Assembly (NCBI RefSeq): GCF_000379125.1
Contig: NZ_KB900626.1
Location: forward strand, 738,878 to 802,877
Length of the DNA stretch: 64,000 nucleotides
DNA from: Methylosinus sp. LW4
GTDB lineage: Bacteria; Pseudomonadota; Alphaproteobacteria; Rhizobiales; Beijerinckiaceae
Reading direction: 5' to 3'
Positions within the stretch are counted from its first letter, which is position 1; every line of letters begins with the position of its first letter. The notes below the pieces were generated by a model, which was not told where the DNA came from, made no database searches, and saw nothing but the letters and a program-made list of their open reading frames with translations. Of the stretch, positions 53,453 to 63,205 are shown piece by piece. Both the position numbers and the translations under genes were made by a program.

Positions 53453-54408
53453 CGAATGGATTCCCTCCGCTCGGCGATTTTCCTGTCATTTTCGATCCAG
53501 CTTTCGACAGGCATTCGAACCACGCCCTTGATGCGTTCGATCGCCCATCCGTTATAGGTTGCGTCCAAGTCGCAACCCATCCAGCGCCGCGCAAGCTGTT
53601 CCGCGACGACAACTGTCGTTCCCGAACCTGAAAACGGGTCGATCACCAGCGCATTTTGTTCTGACGATGCGAGGACGAGCTTACGCAAAAGCTCTTCGGG
53701 CTTCTGCGTCGGATGCGGAGTCTTTTCTCCCATTCCATTGCATGTCGTAGGAATATCGAAAACGTCTTTGGGCTTGGCGCCCTTCGGATTTGGCAGCCAA
53801 TTGTCTCTGTGCTTCTTGCTTCCTTTTCCGTATGCGCTCGTCTCGGCTTGCGGGTGAGAAGGATATTTCAGCGTGTGCGCACCATATGGCACGCGCACGT
53901 CGTCAATATTCAGTTTGAAAGCGTCCGATTTGCGCAGATGCATGATGCTTTCGTGCGAACGTCCCCAATCGCCGCCGAGGTTCGCCTTGTTCTTGTAATG
54001 CCAGACAAGCCAGCGACAATGCGCAAAATATTTGGACGAAGGGTGTTTCAGATCCGCGAGGATTTCTGAAAAACCACAGACGTATAACGAGCCGGTCGGC
54101 TTGAGCACACGAGCTGCTTGCTCGATCCACGTCATTGACCAGCGAATATACTCCTCCTGGCTTTCGAAAGTATCCCAATTCGCCTTTTTGATATTGTAGG
54201 GAGGGTCGGCAAAAACGAGGTCGACGCTATCCGCCTCGAGTGACTTCAGCCATTCGACAGAGTCGCCTTGATAAAGCCTCCCGCGCGGGTGCGCGTATTG
54301 CAGTTGAAAGCCTTTTTGGACAGGCGCGACCGGATAGACGATTCCGCTGTCGGCGCGAAACATGTCCTCTTGTTCTGGCTGGGAACGGTGTGCTGCGCCT
54401 ACCCTCAT
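53449..54408 (-). CDS. Type II DNA methyltransferase, beta class
   Basis: A 319-residue adenine-N6 or cytosine-N4 methyltransferase. Catalytic motif IV LVFADPPYNIKKANWD is near residues 66-81 and the SAM motif I ALVIDPFSGSGTTVVVAEQL near 256-275, preceded by HPTQKPEELL. DPPY before FSGSGTT means the permuted beta class, like M.RsrI or CcrM relatives. The start is uncertain: ATG 54408 or ATG 54363 (after AGAGGA). It is followed by the endonuclease gene with a four-base overlap, forming a self-contained restriction-modification cassette. Confidence 0.93.
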   Translation of the reverse strand: MRVGAAHRSQPEQEDMFRADSGIVYPVAPVQKGFQLQYAHPRGRLYQGDSVEWLKSLEADSVDLVFADPPYNIKKANWDTFESQEEYIRWSMTWIEQAARVLKPTGSLYVCGFSEILADLKHPSSKYFAHCRWLVWHYKNKANLGGDWGRSHESIMHLRKSDAFKLNIDDVRVPYGAHTLKYPSHPQAETSAYGKGSKKHRDNWLPNPKGAKPKDVFDIPTTCNGMGEKTPHPTQKPEELLRKLVLASSEQNALVIDPFSGSGTTVVVAEQLARRWMGCDLDATYNGWAIERIKGVVRMPVESWIENDRKIAERRESIR

Positions 54409-54550
54409 ATCCCGGCCCCGCTCGAGCTAGAGGCGCCGAAGACGAGTTCTGCGATGAACTGGAAGCACCTCGAATCGACGGCGAGGATAGCGGGCTTTGT
54501 TCGGGAGGGGGGCAACAAATTCGCCATTATCTCGATTTGCCCACACCTCC

Positions 54551-54961
54551 TCACGCCCGCCCATAAACCTCCGCGCCCGCCAGCAGCCGCAGGCGGAAGC
54601 TCGCCACGTCGAAGCTCGCCTCGCCGTCGGCCTCCTCGATCAGCGGCTCGGCGGCGGCGGCTTTCAGCAGATCGGGGTGGACGAGACTGGCGCCGAGGCC
54701 GCCGCCCGGGGTCGTCCAGCCGCGTAGCGCATCGAGGCTTTGGAGGCGCAGCAGAGCGGTGACGCGCAGGTCTATGGCGACGGCGACGATGTCGGCCGTG
54801 TCGGTCAGCCCGCGGCGCTCCAGCATGTCGTAGAGCCGGGACGAGCGGGAGCCCGAGGCCCAGCGCTCCTCGACGGGAAGCGCGCGCAGCATGTCCATGA
54901 CCTCGCCGAGCAGATCGGCCGAGATCGGAATGCGATTCACCTTGTCCAAATAGTCCGACAT
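54551..54961 (-). CDS. Conserved hypothetical protein
   Basis: A 136-residue protein beginning MSDYLDKVNRIPISADLLGE and ending AGAEVYGRA. ATG at 54959-54961 is chosen for its AGGGAAGGG site and because the long upstream frame translates a palindromic repeat. Helical, soluble, no motif recognised. It lies between the restriction-modification cassette and coaBC, on the opposite strand from coaBC. Confidence 0.7.
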   Translation of the reverse strand: MSDYLDKVNRIPISADLLGEVMDMLRALPVEERWASGSRSSRLYDMLERRGLTDTADIVAVAIDLRVTALLRLQSLDALRGWTTPGGGLGASLVHPDLLKAAAAEPLIEEADGEASFDVASFRLRLLAGAEVYGRA

Positions 54962-55048
54962 CCCTTCCCTCATTCCTGCGCGCGCGAATATAGACCATGG
55001 CGCAGCAACGGGATACGGCTTCTCGGGAGGAGATCGGGGTGAAGGTTT

Positions 55049-55165
55049 CCTCATCCTGACGAGGCGGCGAAGCCGCCGTCTCGAAGGACGAGGAAGCCGT
55101 CGGCGCCGCCTGCTGGAACTCGCCCTTCGTGCGAGACGCCCGCTTCGCGGGCTCCTCAGCATGAG
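55049..55165. repeat. Alphaproteobacterial palindromic repeat upstream of coaBC
   Basis: The segment opens CCTCATCCTGACGAGGCGGC, then CCGTCTCGAAGGACGAGG, and closes with an inverted, imperfect copy (TTCGTGCGAGACG...GGCTCCTCAGCATGAGGG). CTCATCCT...CTCGAAGGA repeats of this kind are scattered in many alphaproteobacterial chromosomes. It fills most of the gap between the divergent 54551 and coaBC genes. Confidence 0.75.
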
Positions 55166-55278
55166 GGCGAGGAGGCGGCTCTGCGCGATCGCCTGCATTT
55201 GGAAAACCGGCGCTCTTTCCGGGCCGCCGCGAAAAAGAGTAATCTCCTCGCCTCTCATAGCAGCGGAGCCGTCGCTTG

Positions 55279-56529
55279 GTGTCTTCCGATCCGCAGAGAA
55301 TTTCGGGCAAGCGCATTCTGCTCGTCGTCGGCGGCGGCGTCGCCGCCTATAAGGCGCTGGAGCTGGTTCGCCGGCTGCGCGAGCGCGGCGCCTTCGTGCG
55401 CGTCGTGCTCACCGCGGCGGCGGCGCGTTTCGTCACGCCGCTGTCCTTCGCCAGCCTCTCGGGCGAGCGCGTCTATGACGACCTCTTCTCGCTCATGGAC
55501 GAGCAGGAGATTGGCCATATCCGGCTCTCGCGGGAGGCCGATCTCGTCGTGGTCGCGCCGGCGACGGCGCATCTTCTGGCGCGCATGGCGCAGGGGCTCG
55601 CCGATGATCTGGCGACGACGCTGCTGCTCGCCACCGACAAGAGGGCGCTGCTGGCGCCGGCGATGAATCTGCGCATGTGGCTGCATCCGGCGACGCAGCG
55701 CAATGTCGCGACGCTGCGCGGCGACGGCGCGCTTTTCGTCGGGCCGGAGGAGGGCGAGATGGCCTGCGGCGAATTTGGCCCCGGCCGCATGGCGGAGCCG
55801 CTCGCCATCGTCGCGGCGATCGAGGCCGCGCTGCGCGAGGATACGGTCTTGCCGCTTCCCGCCGTCGCGGGGCGGGGGCCGCTCGCCGGGCGCCATGTGC
55901 TCGTCACCTCCGGGCCAACGCGCGAGCCGATCGATCCGGCGCGCTTTCTCTCCAACCGCTCCTCCGGCAAGCAGGGCCACGCCATCGCCGCGGCGGCGGC
56001 GCGGGCCGGGGCGCGCGTCACTCTGGTCAGCGGCCCGGTCGAGATCGCCGATCCGAATGGCGTCGCCGCGCGCCATGTCGAGACGGCGCAGCAAATGCTC
56101 GAGGCGGTGGAGGCGGCGCTGCCGGCCGATGTGTTCATCGGCGCCGCGGCCGTCGCCGATTGGCGCGTCGAGCCTTCCGCCGACAAGATCAAGAAGGGTG
56201 CCTCGCGCGCGCCGCCGACGCTGGTTCTGCGCGAGAACCCGGATATTCTCGCCAGCGTCGCGCAGCGGCGCGAGGGGCGGCCGGCGCTGGTCGTCGGCTT
56301 CGCCGCGGAAACGCGCGACGTGCTCTTCCATGCGCAGGAGAAGCTCGCGCGCAAGGGTTGCGATCTCATCGTCGCCAATGACGTCGGCGCCGGCGTGTTC
56401 GGCGCCGACAGCAACGAGGTTCATCTCGTCTCGCGCGCCGGCGTCGCCCCCTGGCCGCGCTTGGACAAGACTGAGGTCGCGGCGCGGCTCATCGCGCATA
56501 TCGCCGAAACGCTGGGAGAGACGCCGTGA
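55279..56529 (+). CDS. coaBC: Bifunctional phosphopantothenoylcysteine decarboxylase/phosphopantothenate-cysteine ligase
   Basis: A protein of about 416 residues making 4'-phosphopantetheine for coenzyme A. The CoaC flavin domain has [20 protein letters not shown] near 14-33, [20 protein letters not shown] and [15 protein letters not shown] near 135 with active-site cysteine in [15 protein letters not shown] near 160. The CoaB domain has [20 protein letters not shown] near 200 and [11 protein letters not shown] near 285. The start is a GTG (55279) or the TTG one codon before. The stop overlaps dut (GTGA). Confidence 0.95.
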   Translation: MSSDPQRISGKRILLVVGGGVAAYKALELVRRLRERGAFVRVVLTAAAARFVTPLSFASLSGERVYDDLFSLMDEQEIGHIRLSREADLVVVAPATAHLLARMAQGLADDLATTLLLATDKRALLAPAMNLRMWLHPATQRNVATLRGDGALFVGPEEGEMACGEFGPGRMAEPLAIVAAIEAALREDTVLPLPAVAGRGPLAGRHVLVTSGPTREPIDPARFLSNRSSGKQGHAIAAAAARAGARVTLVSGPVEIADPNGVAARHVETAQQMLEAVEAALPADVFIGAAAVADWRVEPSADKIKKGASRAPPTLVLRENPDILASVAQRREGRPALVVGFAAETRDVLFHAQEKLARKGCDLIVANDVGAGVFGADSNEVHLVSRAGVAPWPRLDKTEVAARLIAHIAETLGETP

Positions 56530-56996
56530 CCAAGATCGCCATCCGCCGCCTTCCGCATGGCGAAGGCCTGCCGCTTCCCGCTTACGCCAGCGCCGGCGCG
56601 GCGGGGCTCGATCTTCGCGCGGCGATCGCGTCCGGCGGCAAGCTGGTGCTGGAGCCCGGCGCGCGCGATCTGGTGCCGACGGGCCTCTCGCTGGCGCTGC
56701 CGCCGGGCTATGAGGCGCAGGTGCGGCCGCGCTCCGGCCTGGCGCTGGAATTCGGCGTCAGCGTGCTCAACGCGCCCGGCACCATCGATAGCGACTATCG
56801 CGGCGAGGTGAAGGTTCTGCTGGTCAACTTCGGGACGCATCCGTTCGAGATCTCGCGCGGAATGCGCATCGCGCAGCTCGTGGTGGCGCGCTATGAGCAT
56901 GTCGAGCTAGTCGAGACGGCGGAAGCGCTGGAGGAGACCGCGCGCGGCGACGGCGGCTTCGGCTCCACGGGGGTGAGCGAGGGCGGAGACGCATGA
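56526..56996 (+). CDS. dut: dUTP diphosphatase
   Basis: A 156-residue trimeric dUTPase converting dUTP to dUMP. Motifs: [11 protein letters not shown] near 22, [20 protein letters not shown] near 66-85 with [18 protein letters not shown], and the C-terminal [12 protein letters not shown] start overlaps coaBC. This supplies dUMP for ThyX and, with Ung, limits uracil in DNA. Confidence 0.96.
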   Translation: MTKIAIRRLPHGEGLPLPAYASAGAAGLDLRAAIASGGKLVLEPGARDLVPTGLSLALPPGYEAQVRPRSGLALEFGVSVLNAPGTIDSDYRGEVKVLLVNFGTHPFEISRGMRIAQLVVARYEHVELVETAEALEETARGDGGFGSTGVSEGGDA

Positions 56997-57439
56997 GCCT
57001 GCTGCCGCGTCCCGCGCGTCTCGCCGTGCTGGCGGCGCTCGACATCGCGCTGCATGCGCGGGCGCGGCCGGTGTCGTCGCGTGCGCTGGCGGCGCGTCAC
57101 GATCTGCCGCCGCGGCATCTCGAGAGCATGCTGCAGGCCATGGTGCGCGCCGGCATTTTGAAGAGCGTGCGCGGCCCCGCCGGCGGCTATGAGCTGGCGC
57201 GCGAGCGTCGCCGTCTCAATGTGGGCGAGATCGTGCGCGTCGCTCTGCGCGCGGAGGAGGGCGCGCAGGACGGCGAGGAGCCGCATTTGCTGACGCTGGC
57301 GGTCGATCCCGTCTTCGCGGAGGCGGAGCGCCAGGCGCTGGCCAGGCTCGATACGATCACGCTGGACGAGCTGCATGGGCGCGCGGTCGCCGCCGGCCTC
57401 GGCGAGATCGAGGCGAATGAGGGCGACTTCGAAATTTGA
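56993..57439 (+). CDS. Rrf2-family transcriptional regulator
   Basis: A 148-residue winged-helix protein: [20 protein letters not shown], then [20 protein letters not shown] and [20 protein letters not shown], the Rrf2 DNA-binding pattern. The three cysteines that hold an Fe-S cluster in IscR/NsrR are absent, so it is a cluster-free member. It overlaps dut (ATGA) and so belongs to the coaBC-dut operon; its target is unknown. Confidence 0.9.
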   Translation: MSLLPRPARLAVLAALDIALHARARPVSSRALAARHDLPPRHLESMLQAMVRAGILKSVRGPAGGYELARERRRLNVGEIVRVALRAEEGAQDGEEPHLLTLAVDPVFAEAERQALARLDTITLDELHGRAVAAGLGEIEANEGDFEI

Positions 57440-57446
57440 TGGGCGC

Positions 57447-58250
57447 ATGATGGCGACGAAAAAGCAGGAGGCGGCCTTGGATTACGAGACGATCGAGATC
57501 GAGACGCATGATCGCGTCGCTCTGCTGCGGCTCAACCGGCCGCGCGCGCTGAATGCGCTGAATGCGCGGCTGATCGGCGAGGTCGCCGACGCTCTGGCGC
57601 ATTTCGAGGCCGATCCTCAAATCGGCTGCGTTGTGCTGACCGGCTCGGCGGAGGCCTTCGCCGCCGGCGCCGACATAAAGGAGCTGCGCGACAAGACCGT
57701 CGCCGAAGCCTATCTCGACGATTTCCTGGCGCGTTGGGACGGCGTGGCGCGCGCGCGCAAGCCCGTCATCGCCGCCGTCGCCGGCTATGCTCTGGGCGGC
57801 GGCTGCGAGCTCGCCATGATGTGCGATTTCATTTTGGCCGCGGACACGGCCAAGTTCGGCCAGCCCGAGATCAAGCTCGGCGTCATTCCCGGCTCCGGCG
57901 GCACCCAGCGGCTGGTGCGCTCCATCGGCAAGTCCAAGGCGATGGAACTGGTGCTCACCGGCCGGCTGATGGGCGCGGAGGAGGCGGAGCGCTGCGGCCT
58001 CGTCGCCCGAATCGTGCCAGCGGACAAGCTCGTGGAAGAGGCGCTGAAGAGCGCGCGGACGATCGCCGCGCTGTCGCTGCCGGCCGTGCTGATGGCCAAG
58101 GAGGCGGTCGAGCGCGCCTATGAGACGCCGCTTTCGGAGGGCGTGCGTTTCGAGCGGAGATTGTTCTATTCTCTGTTCGCGACGCATGATCAGAAGGAGG
58201 GCATGACCGCCTTCATCGAGAAGCGCCCGCCCAAATTCGAGCATCGCTGA
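57447..58250 (+). CDS. Enoyl-CoA hydratase
   Basis: A 267-residue crotonase-fold enzyme hydrating 2-enoyl-CoA. CoA-binding and oxyanion-hole motifs are [15 protein letters not shown] near 70 and [20 protein letters not shown] near 108-127, with the two catalytic glutamates in GGGCELA and [20 protein letters not shown] near 140-160. It starts at one of two adjacent ATGs (57447/57450), seven bases after the Rrf2 gene. Confidence 0.92.
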   Translation: MMATKKQEAALDYETIEIETHDRVALLRLNRPRALNALNARLIGEVADALAHFEADPQIGCVVLTGSAEAFAAGADIKELRDKTVAEAYLDDFLARWDGVARARKPVIAAVAGYALGGGCELAMMCDFILAADTAKFGQPEIKLGVIPGSGGTQRLVRSIGKSKAMELVLTGRLMGAEEAERCGLVARIVPADKLVEEALKSARTIAALSLPAVLMAKEAVERAYETPLSEGVRFERRLFYSLFATHDQKEGMTAFIEKRPPKFEHR

Positions 58251-58397
58251 GCGCCGCTCCCTTCGGCCCATGGCCCGGCCATTGACGAAACGACGCCGGC
58301 CCGCGTATAAGGCCGGCGAACTGGCCGCGATTTCGCGGCCGCTTTGCTTTTTTGGGCGGCGACCCCGCCTCACGCCTCGACCGTCGAAGGAAAAAAG

Positions 58398-58664
58398 ATG
58401 GCCAACACCAGCTCGGCCAAAAAGGCCGTCCGCAAGATCGCCCGGCGCACGGCCGTCAACCGCGCGCGCCGCAGCCTGCTGCGCACGCAGGTCCGCAAGG
58501 TCGAAGAGGCGATCGCCAGCGGCGACGCCGCGACGGCCGCCGCCGTGCTCAAGAGCGTCGCGCCGGTCGTGATGCGCGCCGCCCAGCATGGCGTCATTCA
58601 CAAGAACACCGCATCGCGCAAGGTCTCGCGTCTCACGGCGCGCGTGAAGGCTCTTTCGGCCTGA
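58398..58664 (+). CDS. rpsT: 30S ribosomal protein S20
   Basis: An 88-residue basic protein beginning [20 protein letters not shown] and ending [14 protein letters not shown], matching S20. GAAGGAAAA lies before the ATG. It is followed by a strong intrinsic terminator. Confidence 0.97.
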   Translation: MANTSSAKKAVRKIARRTAVNRARRSLLRTQVRKVEEAIASGDAATAAAVLKSVAPVVMRAAQHGVIHKNTASRKVSRLTARVKALSA

Positions 58665-58693
58665 TCTTTTCTTGCGCAAACGGCGTGTTTCGA

Positions 58694-58718
58694 AAGCCCG
58701 GCTCCGCCGGGCTTTTTT
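58694..58718 (+). terminator. Rho-independent terminator after rpsT
   Basis: AAGCCCGGC-TCC-GCCGGGCTT is a perfect 9-base stem followed by TTTT, 30 bases after the rpsT stop. Confidence 0.9.
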
Positions 58719-59567
58719 GCGTTCTGCGTAATATTTCGACGCGCGGGCAAACCGACTCCGCTAGTCTTCGTAGTGTGAGATTTTTTTTCACACGCTTTTC
58801 TTGTGCGCAGCGTATACGGTTTAAAAACAGTTAATTGCGTTAAAGGCCCGCTGCGTCGCCAACGCTCGCCGGGCTTGACACGCCCTGTTCGTTAACGCGC
58901 GCGCTACGACAATGTGAAGATCGCCGCATCACGCCTCCGACCGTCGTAAATTTTTCTGAACGACGAATCATGACTTTATCCAGGCGAAGAGCGTGACTGC
59001 GGCGGCGATGCGGCGACGTTCGGCGCATTCTGCGGCTCGACCATCGTTGCGCGCGCAAAAGCGGGCGTGTAGGTTCGAAATGTGGCGTGGCGCTGAGGAG
59101 CGGCGTCGCTTGGATGGGTGAGTAGACGCATGTAAGCCTTCGGGTGACACCTTCTCTGCGATGGACTGCCCGACGCGTTCCACGAATGCGTCGACCACAC
59201 CACGAATGCATCGGCCGATAGCCGCTAGGTGCGTTTCTGTCTGCGTATCTTCAGATCCGATTATCAGGACCGCGACGAGCTTGCTCATCGCGGATGTAGG
59301 GGTGATGTGATGGCTTTTGGGCGGCGAGCCGACACGAGACCGAGCGACGACGCAGCGCTGCGCTGCGAGCCGCGAGGTCGCAGTCGAAAGGACGGACGAA
59401 GTCCCTTCGACCTCGGCGAAAATTCCGTGGGTCCGCCGAGCCGGCCGTAAGCGTCCTCTAGAGCGTCGATCGCGCCTATCGATCGAAACCGACCAATTTA
59501 TCCGCTTCACTATGACGACGCTGTCGCGGCGCCGCGCCTCGACTCGTCTTCAGCGCGAAAGAAAGCC
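58719..59567. other. Long dnaA leader/intergenic region
   Basis: About 850 bases without a secure gene, unusually long for this window. It has AT-rich stretches (GAGATTTTTTTTCACACGC near 58780; GGTTTAAAAACAGTTAATTG near 58818). Two sites resemble DnaA boxes: TTATCCAGG (58976-58984) and TTATCCGCT (59498-59506). On the minus strand a frame from 59288 begins MSKLVAVLIIGSEDTQTETH and looks partly protein-like, but it has no ribosome site. The region probably carries the dnaA promoter and autoregulatory sites; I do not claim an origin. Confidence 0.5.
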
Positions 59568-61055
59568 ATGTCCGATAATAGCGATGACCAGTCGAATTCC
59601 AGCGAGCTGTCGGCGGAAGCCCGGCAGAAATGGGAGCGCGTGCGCGGGCGGCTGCGCGCCGAGCTCGGCGAGGCCGTCTACAGCTCCTGGTTCGCGCGGC
59701 TGGAGCTCGAAGGTCTGAAGGATGGCGCAGCGCTGCTGACGGTGCCGACGAAATTTTTGAAGAGCTGGATTCAGTCTCACTATGCGGATCGCATCCGCAC
59801 GCGGCTGTGCGCCGAATTCACCTCGCTGGAGCAGGTCGTCATCGACGTGCGCTCGCCGACGCGCCGTCCGCGCGCTCGTGATGCGGAAGCCGTTTCCGGC
59901 GCCGTGGTCGAGAAGGCGCCGCCGGCGCCCGCCGCCATTGTCGTCGAGCGCGCGGAGGCGCAACCCGTCAAGGCGCCGATGCGCCCCGCGGCGCGCGGCG
60001 ACGGCGAGTCTTTCGGCGGCTCGCCGCTCGATCGTCGTCTGTCTTTCTCGACCTTTCTGGTCGGCCCCTCCAACCAGCTCGCCTATGCGGCCGCCTGTCG
60101 CGTCGCCGACGCGCGCCCCGGCGAGCATCCGCTGTTCAATCCGCTCTACACGCATGCGGCCGTCGGACTCGGCAAGACGCATCTTCTGCAGGCGGTGGCG
60201 CGCTCGGCCAATGACAATAAGCGCCGCGTGCTCTATCTCACCGCCGAGAAATTCATGAGCGGCTTCGTCTCTGCGTTGTCTCAGCAGAATTCGATCGCCT
60301 TCAAGGAGCGGCTGCGCAACATCGACGTGCTCATTATCGACGATGTGCAATTTCTGCAGGGCAAGTCCATTCAGCAGGAGTTCTGCCACACGCTGAACTC
60401 GCTCATCGACGCCGGCAAGCAGGTCGTCGTCGCCGCCGATCGTCCGCCCTCCGACCTCGAGACTCTCGACGAGCGCGTGCTCTCGCGCTTCAAGGGCGGC
60501 CTCTGCGTCGACATCGGCCCGCTCGACGAAGAATTGCGCATGAAGATTTTGGAGGCGCGCATCGCCGCCGCGCAGGAGGCGCAGCCCAATTTCCATGTGC
60601 CGCCGGCGGTCATGTCCTATATCGCCAAGACCATCGTCACCAATGGCCGCGATCTCGAAGGCGCCGTCAATCGCCTGCTCGCCCATTCGACGCTGAACGG
60701 CGCGCCGCTCTGCGTCGAGACGGCGGAGAACGCCATTCGCGATCTCGTGCGCAGCGCCGAGCCCAAGCGCGTCAAGATCGACGACATTCAAAAGCTCGTC
60801 GCCAGCCACTACAATATCTCGCGCGCGGATATTCTCTCCTCGCGCCGCACCGCCAATGTCGTGCGTCCGCGGCAGATCGCCATGTATCTGTCCAAGGTGC
60901 TGACGCTGCGCTCGCTGCCGGAGATCGGCCGGCGCTTCGGCGGACGCGACCATACGACCGTGCTGCACGCCGTGCGCAAGGTCGAGGAGCTCGCCTCCAA
61001 GGACAAGAGCCTGTCCGAGGTCATCGAGCTGCTGAAGCGAATGCTCGCCGAGTGA
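59568..61055 (+). CDS. dnaA: Chromosomal replication initiator DnaA
   Basis: A 495-residue initiator. The N-terminal interaction domain ([20 protein letters not shown] near 18-37) is followed by a Pro/Ala linker. The AAA domain has Walker [13 protein letters not shown] near 200 and Walker [14 protein letters not shown] near 262. The C-terminal DNA-binding helix-turn-helix ends with the DnaA signature [18 protein letters not shown] near 459. Length is normal for alphaproteobacteria. ATG 59568 fits the family. Confidence 0.97.
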   Translation: MSDNSDDQSNSSELSAEARQKWERVRGRLRAELGEAVYSSWFARLELEGLKDGAALLTVPTKFLKSWIQSHYADRIRTRLCAEFTSLEQVVIDVRSPTRRPRARDAEAVSGAVVEKAPPAPAAIVVERAEAQPVKAPMRPAARGDGESFGGSPLDRRLSFSTFLVGPSNQLAYAAACRVADARPGEHPLFNPLYTHAAVGLGKTHLLQAVARSANDNKRRVLYLTAEKFMSGFVSALSQQNSIAFKERLRNIDVLIIDDVQFLQGKSIQQEFCHTLNSLIDAGKQVVVAADRPPSDLETLDERVLSRFKGGLCVDIGPLDEELRMKILEARIAAAQEAQPNFHVPPAVMSYIAKTIVTNGRDLEGAVNRLLAHSTLNGAPLCVETAENAIRDLVRSAEPKRVKIDDIQKLVASHYNISRADILSSRRTANVVRPRQIAMYLSKVLTLRSLPEIGRRFGGRDHTTVLHAVRKVEELASKDKSLSEVIELLKRMLAE

Positions 61056-61066
61056 GTGGGGGAACA

Positions 61067-61089
61067 CGGCCGCGCGCTCAGCGCGGCCG
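61067..61089. terminator. Stem-loop between convergent dnaA and OGT-like genes
   Basis: CGGCCGCGC-GCTCA-GCGCGGCCG is a perfect 9-base stem located just after the dnaA stop and overlapping the last codons of the convergent glycosyltransferase. It has no T tract on either side, so a bidirectional termination role is only likely. Confidence 0.45.
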
Positions 61090-63120
61090 CCACATGCGCG
61101 CGTCCGGCTCTATCGGATAGGCGGCGTCCCACTCCGCCAGCTTGCGCTGATAGAGCGCGTGATAATCGGCGTCGCTCAGCAGCTCCATCTTCTCGAGATC
61201 GAGGTCGAGCCCGATCTCGTGATAGATGTCGAGATTGCGCAGATCCGGCCGCGGCAGCTCGCCATTCTCATAGTCGCGCCACATGTCGCGATAGAGCTGC
61301 TCGAGATCGCCGACGAGCCGCGGCGTGTCGAAGAGCAGCGATGTCTCGCGCACATTGGCGAGCCGGTCGCGCAGGCCCGCGAGCTTGCGCCTGTCCTTGC
61401 CGAGCTCTATCGCGAGCGCGACGTAATCCTCCGCGCTGGCGCAGGCGAGCTCCCCGACGCCCGCCGCGCGCACCAGGCTGGCGCAGACGCGCGAGGCGAA
61501 GCTGCGGCCGGCGAAGGTGACGATCGGCACGCCCATCCACAGCGAGTCCGCCGCCGTCGTATGAGCGCCATAGGGGAAGTTGTCGAGAAAGAGATCGGCG
61601 AGCGGATAGCGCGCCAAATGATGCGGATTGGCCATCTTCTCGGCGAAGACGATGCGCTCCGGCGCGACGCCGCGCGCTTTCGCCTCCGCGCGCACGCGGG
61701 CGTTGGTCTGCTCCGTGCCGGTCAGCAGCCATAGCACGCTGCCGGGAACCGCCGTCAGAATGCGCGCCCAGCGATCGAAGGTGAGGGCGGTGAGCTTCTG
61801 CATGCCGTTGAGCGAGCAATAGACGAAGGCGTCCTCCGGCAATCCCGCTTCGGCGCGCGTCGGGCGCTGCGGCGCGACGACGCGCTTGCGATCATTGGGC
61901 TGGTAGCAGGCGAGCCGCGCCACCTTCTCCGAGTAGTAGAGCTCCGCGCCTTCGGGAATGATCACCGGATCGGCGATGATGTAATGATGATAGGGGCTGC
62001 CCATCGTGCCGGGGAAGCCGAACCAGTTGACGATGATCGGCGCCGGCCGCAGCGAGAACACCTTGGTGCGCGCATCCTTTGTGTAGCCGTTGAGATCGAC
62101 GAGAATGTCGATCTCGTCCGCGGCGATTTTTCGCGCCGCCGTCTCATCGTCCATTCCATTGATGTCGGTCCAGCGATCGACGGCCGCGGCGATGCGCTCG
62201 CGCGTCGGATCATTGCGCGCGATGCCGCAATAATAAGCGTAGATCTCGAAATGCGCGCGATCATGCGACTCCAGCACATCCGTCATGGCGAAGCCGACCG
62301 CATGTTCGCGCAGATCGGAGGAGACATAGCCGATACGCAACCGCTGCTTGCGCGCACGTTTCGGCTCTGCCGGGCGCAGCCCGCGTTTGGGCCGGCCGAT
62401 GGAGCGCTTCTCGTAATGATGCGCCTTGGCGAGCTGGAACATTGGATCGTCGGCATGATTGGCGAGCGACAGCGACGATATGCCATTGGCGAGATCGGCG
62501 AGGTTCACATGCTCGGAGGGCAGAACGACAGGCCATTTGCATTGGCGCTGGCGCAGCGCGATCCAATGCTGCACGACCTCCTGCCGCTTGGGATCGATCT
62601 CCAGAATTTGCCGCAGCGCGTCTTCCGCGGCCTCGTCCTTGTTGAGGCTCTCGAGCACGCGCCCGGTCTGCTGTAGCGCGCTGAGCTTATGCGCGACCGA
62701 GTCGCCATTGACGGCGGGGGTCCGCTCGATGAGCGCCATCCATTGCGCGACCGCCGCGCCGACGAGGCCGGAATCCTCGAGCAGCCGCCCGAGATTGATA
62801 TAGGGCGGCTGGAAATCCGGCTGGATGCGGATCGCCTCGCGCAGCGCATTGATCGCGCCCGGGCGATCGCCCGAGTCGGCCAAAGCCGTCGCATAGTTGA
62901 AATAGGCTGCATAGACGACGGGATCGTCGGCGTTGAAGGCGATCCAATGCTTGTAGAGCTCGGCCGCCCGCCGATCGAGCCCCAGCGCTTTCAATTGCGC
63001 GGCGGCGGTGAACAGATCGGCGATGGTCAGCTTGCGCGAGTAGGATTTTTCGATCGCTGCCTGGAACAGCGCGAGGGCGGTCTCCGATTCGTTCGGCTGC
63101 GTGGTCATGTCGACGTCCAT
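61078..63120 (-). CDS. SPINDLY/OGT-type protein O-glycosyltransferase with TPR repeats
   Basis: A 680-residue protein. The N-terminal about 230 residues form TPR helices ([20 protein letters not shown] near 75; [20 protein letters not shown] near 105). The C-terminal half is the family 41 glycosyltransferase: [20 protein letters not shown] near 262, [20 protein letters not shown] near 335, [20 protein letters not shown] near 363, [20 protein letters not shown] near 430 and [20 protein letters not shown] near 510. By family it would transfer GlcNAc or another sugar from a nucleotide sugar onto Ser/Thr of proteins. It lies 86 bases downstream of, and on the same strand as, a Ser/Thr-rich repeat protein. 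The start is ATG 63120 or 63108. Confidence 0.9.
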   Translation of the reverse strand: MDVDMTTQPNESETALALFQAAIEKSYSRKLTIADLFTAAAQLKALGLDRRAAELYKHWIAFNADDPVVYAAYFNYATALADSGDRPGAINALREAIRIQPDFQPPYINLGRLLEDSGLVGAAVAQWMALIERTPAVNGDSVAHKLSALQQTGRVLESLNKDEAAEDALRQILEIDPKRQEVVQHWIALRQRQCKWPVVLPSEHVNLADLANGISSLSLANHADDPMFQLAKAHHYEKRSIGRPKRGLRPAEPKRARKQRLRIGYVSSDLREHAVGFAMTDVLESHDRAHFEIYAYYCGIARNDPTRERIAAAVDRWTDINGMDDETAARKIAADEIDILVDLNGYTKDARTKVFSLRPAPIIVNWFGFPGTMGSPYHHYIIADPVIIPEGAELYYSEKVARLACYQPNDRKRVVAPQRPTRAEAGLPEDAFVYCSLNGMQKLTALTFDRWARILTAVPGSVLWLLTGTEQTNARVRAEAKARGVAPERIVFAEKMANPHHLARYPLADLFLDNFPYGAHTTAADSLWMGVPIVTFAGRSFASRVCASLVRAAGVGELACASAEDYVALAIELGKDRRKLAGLRDRLANVRETSLLFDTPRLVGDLEQLYRDMWRDYENGELPRPDLRNLDIYHEIGLDLDLEKMELLSDADYHALYQRKLAEWDAAYPIEPDARMWRPR

Positions 63121-63205
63121 TCGAGAGGGCGGCGCCCGGGCGATGCCGCCCGGAGCGTCGTTGCGGACGGGTGACGAAAGTCACCGCGTCTCGCGCCCCT
63201 CGCCG

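Noticed and set aside
58983..59288. Small minus-strand gene starting MSKLVAVLIIGSEDTQ
   Set aside because: Partly protein-like, but no Shine-Dalgarno, poor later sequence and an overlap with low-complexity repeats near 59170-59215.
58719..59567. Chromosomal origin next to dnaA
   Set aside because: Only two imperfect DnaA-box-like sites are seen, no cluster, and in many alphaproteobacteria the origin is far from dnaA.
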